DNA of 64,000 nucleotides from Branchinecta lynchi (taxonomy: Eukaryota; Arthropoda; Branchiopoda; Anostraca; Branchinectidae), in NCBI GenBank assembly GCA_023053575.1, contig JAKZAP010000005.1, positions 9,424,001-9,488,000 on the forward strand. The letters run 5' to 3'. Shown here in pieces: positions 55,800 through 64,000 of this stretch (positions within the stretch are counted from its first letter, which is position 1; every line of letters begins with the position of its first letter). The position numbers and the translations under genes were made by a program. The notes under the pieces were generated by a model, which ran no database searches, was not told where the DNA came from, and worked only from the letters and a program-made list of their open reading frames with translations.

Positions 55800-56966
55800 A
55801 CAGACTCTCAGTGTTCCTGCCGGACCTTCGGATGGACGACGGGAGGAGAGGAGGGAACAAACGGCTTAACTGGGGAGTGGGGACAACACACCATCTTCAC
55901 CTCAAACGTTTTTGAAAGTGTATTAGGTCGATCATTTAATTTGGGGACCTTAAGTTCATTGATGGCATCTTGCCTGGGATGCAAGTTTAAGTAAAATGGC
56001 TCGCTGGGGAGACAAGTGGAAGCAAGCGTTGCAAAAGGTAAGCGATGTATAAATACGGTATTAAGAAGCAAGTTAAGGGCAATTGAAAACAAGAAGTAAC
56101 ATAAACAGGTTTTCCAGACAAAAATTATCCCGGCTATGCATTACGCAGCCGAGATTTGGGAATTTGGTAAGTATGAGAAGTTAGAGCAACAGCGATTAAT
56201 GTATTTTAAAAGAGTATTAGGAGTACTAGGAGCAATAAGATAAATTCGATAGTTCTAAAGGGGGATTTAGGCTTAACTAGTTTAAGGAAAACGCGATGGG
56301 TAAGTTTGATTTCATTTTGGGAAAAGCTGCCACAGATGCCACGGGTTCGAATCGTCAAGGCAGCGTACAAGGAAAGCAGACGGGAAATTAAAAAAGATTC
56401 TTAGGCCTCCCAGGTAAAGCAGATATCGGACCAGTGTGGTCTGTCAGAATTGTGGAATAATGGTGATAAACCTGTGCTTCCTGTTGGTGAGGTGAAAAAG
56501 GTTGTGGAAACTCGTTTGTTTGACCAGGAACTTCAGTGTTGGCAAGTGTCCAAGGACGGGTCTGTGTCTTCAAGGTTTTATGCAAAGATCAAAGAGATTT
56601 GGGGGGAGGAAGTTTATTTTAAGGCGGGATTGAAAAGGGAGGAAATAAGGGACTTGATTAGTTGTAGGGCACACAGTTTGCCTCTTGGGGAGAGAAGGCG
56701 GTACATGGGAGGGCAAAGGGTCGGTTCGGTCCTGACTCATGTCCGGTTTCAGAAATTTCTGGAGTAAATGAAAGAGTGGATGAAGAACGGATGTGCAGGA
56801 TCATGGGAAATAATTGTTTTATGAATACTAAACAGTTGGCGAGGTTCCTCAGGTAGCCCTAGCCCATAGGGATAGGTGCTTATAGAAGGAATTATTTATG
56901 TTTGTTTGTGCTTATTTTTAATGCATTTGTCATGTCCTTTGGCTCTTAGTGTCAATAAATCTTATC
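55800..56966 (+). pseudogene. LINE remnant, second copy of the 23320 family
   Basis: In frame with two stops: CLGCKFK, NGSLGRQVEASVAKGKRC, TKIIPAMHYAAEIWEFGKYE (compare 'YGAEIWG' thumb motif), then after frameshifts MWNNGDKPVLPVGEVKKVVE, LFDQELQCWQVSKDG and GEEVYFKAGLKREE. These align in order with the 23320-24960 copy. The 3' end is CTTTGGCTCTTAGTGTCAAT-AAATCTTATC. The upstream frame from 55494 may include more decayed RT but is not recognisable. Confidence 0.75.
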
Positions 56967-58165
56967 TGAAATTCCCAAGATGATCTTCGCTACTCCCTTA
57001 TAAATGCTTTCGTGATGACCGAAAAGCTCTGCAGAAAGAGAATAATGTCAGAACGATGAAGTGTATACTCTTGATGACCAATTCTGCGTACCCGATGAAG
57101 AATCGCAGTGCACCTAGCTGAAGAGTCGGAAGCGTCACCACTACTGTTCCCAACGAACGACGTTTATTGGCTGACATAGGATCTGAGTCATCTTTCGGGC
57201 GACGTGTCTCGTTCTTCCCGAGGGTCAGTGGCCTTTTTTTTTTTACTTTGTCATATAGTATTCCAAATGAGTACGGATACAAATTGTAAAGTAACAGAGG
57301 AGGCGTTTAGAAACCACACCAAAAGGTTTAAGGGTAGATAGGGGTTTAATTATTATAAGTTGTAATAACTATATGTAAGTATTCAGAGACACTGTTTTCG
57401 ACAAGAGCATCTTATTTCAGATCATCGTTGGTGATGATCAAAAGCAATTCAACAGATTGACACTGCTTGAATATTTTCGAATATTCAAAAGAGTCTCTTC
57501 TCAGTCTGCTAAACGTCACAACCGAAGACATTATTTACATATACCAAGACTTCTTGCTTTAGGCCTACACAGTTCATGCCTGTTGTTTTTTTTTAGTTTG
57601 AGGGAGGAGACAGAATCTTGTACCGGATCTCTTCGGATGTTCGGAAGAAAGTGTAAAATTGTTTAAAGGGAAAAGTCATCTGCTAGTATTACGGAAGTAT
57701 CACTAATACAGAACAACGAAGTATCCGAGGGCAATTAATTTATTAATTAATTAACTTTATCGATTATTTATTATTTACTGCGAGTCTGAACTGGTGAGTA
57801 CTACTGTTTTTCTTGTATTTTGAAGAAGGTAACTGTTTTCATTTATCACTCCCGTGCCACTCTTGCTTTGCCCTCTGCCGGGAGTATTTGTTAATTTACC
57901 TGTGTACAATTAATGAAAATAATAAACGAACCGGAACCTGAACATGGTTCCTTGGGGGGTACCGGAAGCTATTATTTCGACTGCGGAAACAGAACCAATC
58001 AGTTTTACAACTTGGCTTCGGTCCGAGAGAAAACTAATTTCTAATTTCAGACATGGCTTCCAAAGCAACCGCGTGAACGAGAAGATCAAAGGCTTTTTCT
58101 GTCGGCGAGGATAAGTTCAAAAAAGAATCCTCGTCCTGAAGAAGCAGGCCAACCAAGTAATGTGA
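56967..58165. other. Non-coding, nothing recognised
   Basis: A 94-codon minus-strand frame (56998-57282) has a hydrophobic C-terminal half (LRFFIGYAELVIKSIHFIVL). It resembles no domain I know, and a chance frame is likely. A palindromic AATTAATTTATTAATTAATT run is at about 57735. Confidence 0.3.
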
Positions 58166-58602
58166 GGTACTTAAAGGACACATGAACAATGAAACCATAC
58201 TTGAACACACCATGGAGAATGCATTTACAGACATGGACACGGAGAGCATTCTTCTCCTGAGCCTGACGTTTTCAAAATAGGGATGATTGTTTCCGGAGGT
58301 TTGCACATGCAGACTCCAAGACAAAAAGCGCAATTCATTCAAATCTTGTACAGCGCTGGCCGGATCGTATTGGAATTTCTTCTAGATATACCTTTGGGCT
58401 TACCTGGTTAAAGATTGGAGACATTTGTTCATTTATAAATTGCTCGCTACTGAAATAAGGACAGATGCAAAATGGAGCGAAAATCATACCTTGGAGACGG
58501 TATTTCGTATTTGGATTGGGTTTTCTGCAGGCAATGTTAACGGACGTCATACAGATAGGGATGATACTTGGTACTCTTCATTCAGGTGTCCTTTAATACC
58601 TT
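58166..58602. mobile_element. Probable TIR element
   Basis: GGTACTTAAAGGACACATGA is mirrored, with two mismatches, by TCAGGTGTCCTTTAATACCT about 435 bp away. The interior has no recognisable frame. No clear target duplication, so the assignment rests on the ~20-bp arms only. The ends resemble, but are not the same as, family G (CCTTAAAGGACC). Confidence 0.5.
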
Positions 58603-59029
58603 GCCGAAAACCAAACTAACTGAGGTCAAATTATCACATACTTGAGAAAGAAGCAAATCAGACACACAACTCAAGTAGCTTGCCCAATGGCGAAGTCTTC
58701 AGTATAAATCGCTTGTCATCAAGGGAGAGCGATGAGATCTGTTCAGTATGGGATTTATCTCAGCAATTTAAAAAAATTAAGAAATGTACACTGATGAAGA
58801 CACTGATTAGATACTGCTGCGATGGAGCAATTGTGTTTCCGTCTTAAATCCTTTTCCGCGTTCATAGCAGGAGTAACTGTTGGTAGATAAGAAACACTAG
58901 GGGTTGGTCACTCAGTAGAGGTAAAGAATTATAAGAATTTGAATTTAATTTTTAATTTGTTTGTTGACTTTGTCCAGTTCGCACCGAATTTCTGTTGGTA
59001 TTGGTATGAACTTTTTTATTTAGCTTGTT

Positions 59030-59076
59030 TCTTCACTGAAGACGTTTGCCAGAAGTGCAACCGAAACACACGAAAT
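59030..59076 (+). ncRNA. Hammerhead-like motif, third type, copy 2
   Basis: CTGAAGA at 59036-59042, hairpin GUU-UGC...GCA-AC (loop CAGAAGU) at 59043-59062, then GAAACACA and CGAAA. The U expected before the cleavage position reads C. The segment is colinear with 19082-19127, including flanks (TATTTACCCCTC, GGATAAGTAGCTGATCAAGA), so both belong to one dispersed repeat of about 150 bp (roughly 58960-59126). Confidence 0.3.
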
Positions 59077-59574
59077 TGTATTTACCCCTCTCCCAGCATC
59101 TTGATGGATAAGTAGCTGATCAAGAACCATCCACTAAATCTCCATTTTTTTGCATTAATTTTTTCATTTGATGAACTGAACCAGGATCCTCCAAATCATT
59201 GCTAAGGTTCTCGGTGGTCCTTAGCTTCCGGGTAAGATTGTGCAGCTTCTCATGAAATTTCTTTGAAGTAAAAACTTTCGAATCTCCTGTATTATTTGCG
59301 TTATGTGTCAAGATGATAACAATATTGTTGCATAGTATTTTTTCCTTAACAGTAAAAGGACATCTTGAAACAACTAGAATTTTTAACAGCACTTTTAACA
59401 AATACCTACAAAAGTAGGTGATAGCGGGAGGAAACTATAATTTCTAACTGACTTATCAATCCAAAACTTTAGCCAAAACACCTCTTTAGTAAAGTGTTCC
59501 ACCGTGTCTCCTCACTCTTCCAAGATCTAGGCCTCGGGCATGACAAGAATTTGTTTACTGAGGTAACTTTCTAC
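59077..59574. other. Non-coding, nothing recognised
   Basis: A minus-strand 93-codon frame (59120-59401; MLKVLLKILVVSRCPFTVKE...) has no recognised domain. Confidence 0.3.
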
Positions 59575-59832
59575 CGGTGTTGCCAGATCGTGACCCAAGA
59601 AATACGCAGCTGTCTTTGAAAAATATGCCAAACATACACCAAAATTTGTTTTTAACCCAAAATTGCAAGAAAAATCCAAAAAACTTACAAGGATGGTCAA
59701 CAGAACCCAAACAAATCCAAACAATTTTAATACGCCAGCAAAAAAAAATGAAAAATTACCAGTCGGTCGTAAAATCTGCCAGTCGGTCGGAACCACCAAT
59801 CGGTCGCAGAAACCGCCAATCTGGCAACACTG
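59575..59832. mobile_element. MITE with GTGTTGCCAGAT ends and near-perfect 8-bp TSD
   Basis: Ends CGGTGTTGCCAGATCG / CAATCTGGCAACACTG. It is flanked by CTTTCTAC (59567-59574) and CCTTCTAC (59833-59840), seven of eight identical. Inside the right end are repeated CAGTCGGTCG and AATCGGTCGCAGAAACCGCC words. An 8-bp duplication fits hAT or P superfamilies. It has no transposase. Confidence 0.8.
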
Positions 59833-60685
59833 CCTTCTACCAAGTTATATCGTTACAATTCTTGTTAGTATTTGTGTTCCAGAGGCCGCCTTGATAACAA
59901 AATTAGTTCTTCCCTCTTATTGTTGTCACGACTGTTACCGTCTTTACAATTATAAGATATATAAGGAGCAATTATTATAACATAAGGAGCATCGTAGGTG
60001 ATTAAACTTAATATTCCTTCAGCCCAAGCTGACTGCGAATCATATTTGACACTGCAAAACGGACAACAGCCTTGGCCAAAATGAAATCACAATTTTCACG
60101 AAGAAATTCACAAAATCAGATACTTAAATTATTTAGTTGTTTTTCCACAAGTTCATTTTCAAGCTTGAGAACAAAAAGGACCCTTGCCAAGGGTAGCACG
60201 CGGTCTACCGCCACCATATGTTTACCGCCACGTTATAAGTCAGGTAGCAGAGGTAGCCTGTGCAGATAGTTTCAAATTTATTCTTTAAATTTTAATCGAA
60301 AAGAGCTGGGATAGGACCATCTAGTTACACAGCACTTATTCACTTAATTTGGCTTGAAGACCCACTTAAAATGCGTTACCCCGTTGTTGCGCTATTCACG
60401 AATAATCGATTTTCAAATAGTGGAATTTCCGTATGATTTGTAGTACCTCTATGCGCTTGTATTTTTGTTGTATGCCTTACAAGAAAGATTTATGATTTTT
60501 CTTTTGTTCAATCTCTGCCCACTGAAAAGCCGCGTTTCAGTTAAACTTTAAATGCGAAAAGGTTGTTGACCGCCACCCAGGAAATCTAACATCCCCAAGA
60601 GGACTAGTTCGTCCAGAGGGTAGGGTAAAATCTTGTCGGACCAAATATTTTGATGGGGTGTCGAGCGCCAACCGGATTAAGTATC
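59833..60685. other. Non-coding; dead hammerhead-like flank
   Basis: 60023-60050 (AGCTGACTGCGAATCATATT) matches the sequence upstream of the 36.3-kb motif, and 60177-60193 (AAGGACCCTTGCCAAGGG) its stem II, but the CTGAAGA and GAAA boxes are lost. Nothing else recognised. Confidence 0.35.
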
Positions 60686-61126
60686 GGGATCGACTAAAAC
60701 CAGGAAGGGAAGGGAACGCGAGAAAAGCAGGAAGGCATACTAAAACCAGGAAGGGCATACTAAAACGAGGAAAGGCATCCTAAAACCAGGAAGGCTGTCG
60801 TCAGAATTCGCAGCACTGTTCTCTCCCTCTATTTAGTATTATTTGAGGGGTCGGCAACTTTTCAAATTCAAAGTTCACTATCCCTTCCTCGTTTTTGTAT
60901 CCTGACATGGGTAGGCATTAAGTTCAGTGAGGGGTCGTCCAATATAAAAATTCTAATTCACCTTTTCATTTCTCGTCTGACGGTAGGCGAATAAAATCCT
61001 CCGAGGCCAGCGAGGAATCGGCAACTAAGATATCTCAAGTCCACCATTTCCTTGCTCGTTTTAGTACTTTCAAGTCACTAAAACGAGGAAGGAAATGGTG
61101 GACATTTCCTGGTTTTAGTCGATCCC
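60686..61126. mobile_element. Family E TIR element, copy 3 with different interior
   Basis: Ends GGGATCGACTAAAACCAGGA / TCCTGGTTTTAGTCGATCCC (near-perfect 21-bp inverted repeats). The interior has repeated 'ACTAAAACCAGGAAGG' units at 60690-60800 and, on the right, an inverted pair TCCACCATTTCCTTGCTCGT / ACGAGGAAGGAAATGGTGGA. Only the first 14 bp of the ends are shared with 35240 and 47485. Confidence 0.8.
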
Positions 61127-61559
61127 TTAAGAATGATAGGGCGATTAAGGGATTATAAGTCACCAACTAGTCTAAAAGTATTTCTAAGAGCAACTATAAC
61201 TGCAGAACCCCAACTGAGTTACACAAAAAATAATCATGGAAATAGTTAAAACAAAGAGTGTGAAAGAAAATGACTTGTACATTATTGTCGGTTTCTCGTT
61301 TCAGCTCAAGACCAGTAAGAATAGCAATATTTACAATATACATATTTTATTTTAGCCCGCTTACAAAAGGCAAAAATCGGAGTGATAGTGAAAATGAAAA
61401 GAAAAGAAGAAAATAAACTAAAGAAAACATATGCATGCTCTAAACTTTATACTAAAATCTGTACCACGAATGAGTTAGTATATGGTTTGCCCAAGCATTT
61501 CAAGCTCTTGCACTTGTTTCAATTTTATGTATTTTTTCGGTGTAGTTTATTATTTTATA
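61127..61559. other. Non-coding, nothing recognised
   Basis: AT-rich, short frames only. Confidence 0.35.
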
Positions 61560-62790
61560 TTTTGCTGATAACTTCGTGTTTGAACGTCGGAGAGGGACGC
61601 CATGCAAAAACTTTGCGCGCTTGTAGTGTTGCGTATTTTTCTTTGGTCTATTGTCTTTAAAAATTCCCAAAGTGGAGAAAAATAAAGTATGTAAGGTGTA
61701 ATTACTGCATTAAACAGACGGGCAAGAACGAAACGGTTGACACTCTGCTTACATTTTGCCGAGAGGCCGCAACCGCCGCGCATCGCTTTCCATACATTTT
61801 CAAGTAGTGTTGTCCTCATAGACCAAATATTTGATTTGTCGACTATTTCGAGGTACTTAAGAGAGTTCGTCTGGCGGACTATATGGTTTCTGATTAATAT
61901 GGCGCGTTGCCTTTGCGTAACTTCATTGAAAACAATAAACTCAGTTTTGCCCACATTCACGTCAAGACCGATCTTACTGTAACAGTGAACTATCGATTTT
62001 AGATTGTCCCGTAGGCAGTCAAGGGTACTGCTGATCAGGAAGAGGTCGTACGCGTAAGAGGTGAAACTAAGATCTGATCCATCCAGGATGAAATTTCCTC
62101 TTATTGACTTAGTTCCAGAATATACAGCAGTGTTAAATATGACCGGGCTTAGGACAGATCCTTGTCGTACACCTTTTAGTAGTGGAATGGATTCGGACAG
62201 ACGTTCTTTTCGACGACCGATACTAAACTCATTACCAAACACAAGAAAACTAACAGCATAACGGTACCAATCGTCTAAGACTAAAGTTATTCTCGGGTCA
62301 ACCCCAGCTTCCAGGAGCATAAGTACACTGTCAGAAGTGTAATAACAGATAGCGTATAACACTTTCAAGAATAACACCTTTTCACTTAGAAATAAAGTGT
62401 TATGACCAATTAAGTTTATACTATGAACACCTTCAATTGGTAAAAAATACTAACGGGAACGAACGAAACATAACAGATAACATCCCAAAGTGTTATCTGT
62501 TGAAACCGCTCATCTTTCTTTTGTCGTAATGTGACTTCTGACAGTCTAGTATTTTTACCTATTGAAGGTGTTGTTGGAGATCTAGGCACGAAATAATATA
62601 AACTTAATTGGTCATAACACTTTATTTCTAAGTGAAAAGGTGTTATTCTTGAAAGTGTTAAACGCTATCTGTTATGAAACAGTGTAGCGACTGCGGGTGA
62701 AGGACAGAGTCAAATGGCGCCGAAATCTCGACGCTACACATGTATTCAGGTATACTAGTTTCTAGGCTTTTCTTAATTATTGCTTTTAAA
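61560..62790 (-). pseudogene. Non-LTR retrotransposon reverse transcriptase, dead, split by a foldback element
   Basis: The minus-strand frame upstream of the insertion (about 62790-62676) ends SVEISAPFDSVLHPQSLH, corresponding to the RT 'D.S.AFD.V.H' block with the first catalytic Asp region altered. After the insertion it resumes: LLEAGVDPRITLVLDDWYRY, then LKGVRQGSVLSPVIFN (fingers/palm), SYAYDLFLIS where active elements have YADD, GLDVNVGKTEFIVF, SLKYLEIVD (usually KYLG), and ITPYILYFSPLWEF (thumb). The Asp to Tyr change in the catalytic box makes it inactive. CR1/Jockey-like. ~230 codons are continuous. Confidence 0.9.
62342..62675. mobile_element. Foldback MITE inserted in the RT
   Basis: Arms of about 78 bp (62342-62420 and 62597-62675) are almost perfectly complementary, starting ATAACAGATAGCGT. 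A second inner pair is GAACACCTTCAAT / ATTGAAGGTGTT, and at the centre sits TAACAGATAACA ... TGTTATCTGTT. The whole 334 bp can fold as a nested hairpin. RT coding sequence lies on both sides, so the insertion is younger than the retrotransposon. No clear target duplication beyond TA. Confidence 0.85.
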
Positions 62791-63616
62791 TTCGGTGAGC
62801 GTAGCAACATCCCATATTAGAATGGAATCCTAATTGCTTAGCTCCCACGAGCACGAACCTGACAATATACGAGAAAAGCACTTTTTCAAAGATTTTGGTA
62901 AGTAGCGAAAGTACTACGTTTTAAAGATAGCTGTAAGGCGAGGGCCGTTTTACGTCGGGACGGAGAGTTCATCCTTACTAAGCCCAAGAAGGCACGAAAT
63001 ACCCCCCCCCCCCCTGACTGCGCCCGTAACCAAATTCTCCAAGCCAGGACTACCATCCGGAAACGAATTCGTGAAGAAGTGACAACTCCTGTCGCAAAAG
63101 TCTTTCGCGAGGAATCATGGAAAGTGATTGTCAAAGGGAATTGCCTTAAAAATATTCTGTTCAACCTTTAGATGAGGTCGATAACTGTTCCTACCCGTAA
63201 GAATTAATATATAAAGGTCCCTAAAAAGTCAATGACTGGGTCTTTTGTCGCCACAGCTTCTCCGATTTGTATTATTTTCGTGACCTGCACTTCCTCGCTG
63301 AACAGTTTCCGGGATCGCATACCTTATGCTTAGTACAGAGTGAACAAATCAAACGCCTGCCGTTGTCAAGTTCGTTGAAAACTCCACATACGATTCAAAA
63401 TTAATCACTTTCTTCTCCTCTTAAAGCACATAAAATATGCAACTTTCTTTGGAAACTGTTTCTTTCGTCTTCGTTGGCGCTTGTGTTTACAGAAAAGCTC
63501 TTTATTTATACAGGTTGTGGGCAAAAAATAGGATTTGCAACCCTTCTTTCCAATCATGACTTCAATAGTCTAGTGTCTACTTATCTGTCTACTTTAAAAT
63601 TCTTGAGTATCCTAAC
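62791..63616. other. Non-coding, nothing recognised
   Basis: Includes a C12-14 run at about 63002. A minus-strand 92-codon frame (62886-63164) has no recognised domain. Confidence 0.3.
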
Positions 63617-63784
63617 CAGGCCCGTATCCAGGAATTTATTTCGGGGGGGGGGGAGGGGGGTTGCCTGTGGGTCGGACAAAAAAGACATTGATCAGAGGGA
63701 AAAGCCTATAACAATGATGATTATTCCATGTTTCGGGGGGGGGGGGGGGTCAACCCTCTACCCCCCCCCCCTGGATACGGCCTT
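63617..63784. mobile_element. Short hAT-like MITE with TSD ATCCTAAC
   Basis: Ends CAGGCCCGTATCCAGG / CCTGGATACGGCCTTG, flanked by exact 8-bp duplications ATCCTAAC (63609-63616 and 63785-63792). It is 168 bp, with G-runs of 9-14 and a C10 run just inside the ends. Confidence 0.9.
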
Positions 63785-64000
63785 GATCCTAACCGTTTAT
63801 TCATTATCAGGATTGGATCTCGTCACGAAAATGCAAAATATGCCAGCGTCCAGAAGCCTCTATCCGACGGGAGTCATCTGGATTTGACCGATATCCCAGT
63901 TCCGTTGAAGAATTTGAGCTTGCGGATCAGTGAACACACACTTACGATGGAGAATCCTTTCTCATTTTATACACCGTTAACCCATTGCTCGAGAGACATA
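63785..64000. other. Non-coding window end
   Basis: No feature recognised in the last ~200 bp. Confidence 0.35.

Noticed and set aside
56341..56356. GGTTCGAATCG resembling a tRNA B box
   Set aside because: It lies in LINE coding sequence and no A box, anticodon arm or acceptor stem can be formed around it.

Overview
This is a eukaryotic genomic window, most likely from an arthropod or another protostome with a large, repeat-rich genome. The one cellular gene I can support is on the minus strand. It is a two-immunoglobulin-domain neuronal surface protein of the dpr (defective proboscis extension response) family. Four coding exons (53813-53988, 41922-42083, 19995-20129, 6472-6691) join in frame into 230 codons. 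They cover Ig1 and Ig2 with the expected cysteines and tryptophans, and the internal junctions are GT-AG and phase-compatible. The introns are about 11.7, 21.8 and 13.3 kb. The 5' exon(s) with the signal peptide and the 3' exon(s) with the C-terminal tail were not found and probably lie outside the window.

The introns and flanks are filled with mobile DNA. Two families of non-autonomous elements (called A and B here) have an internal tandem-repeat block, a GTCC/ACRG-type tetranucleotide microsatellite near one end, subterminal inverted motifs and a shared GGTCTTGTT end. That architecture resembles Helentron-derived DINE-1/HINE/'pearl' elements. Family A (137-bp internal repeat) occurs about a dozen times, family B at least three times. 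hAT-like (or other 8-bp-TSD) elements can be placed exactly by their target-site duplications at 23666-24125, 39950-41153 (nested inside another at 39920-41460), 59575-59832 and 63617-63784. Other inverted-repeat elements lie at 20600, 25636, 35240, 42849, 43384, 44749, 52192, 54072, 58166, 60686 and 62342.

Non-LTR retrotransposon remnants lie at 18605-18822, 23320-24960, 50801-51430, 53380-53635, 55800-56966 and 61560-62790. The last keeps readable reverse-transcriptase motifs, but the catalytic YADD reads YAYD and a foldback element interrupts it. A decayed open frame near 11.0-11.7 kb looks like a retroelement ORF1.

The least expected signal is a set of short motifs with the layout of minimal hammerhead ribozymes (CTGANGA, hairpin, GAAA, a 2-nt spacer, then the cleavage position and a closing stem). 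They resemble those described in Penelope-like retroelements. The best is at 28033-28084 on the minus strand; decayed relatives occur near 19.1, 29.86, 34.5, 36.3 and 59.05 kb.

I see no prokaryotic operons, CRISPR arrays, rRNA or convincing tRNA genes. Element boundaries without a target-site duplication are approximate, and all family names are local to this report.
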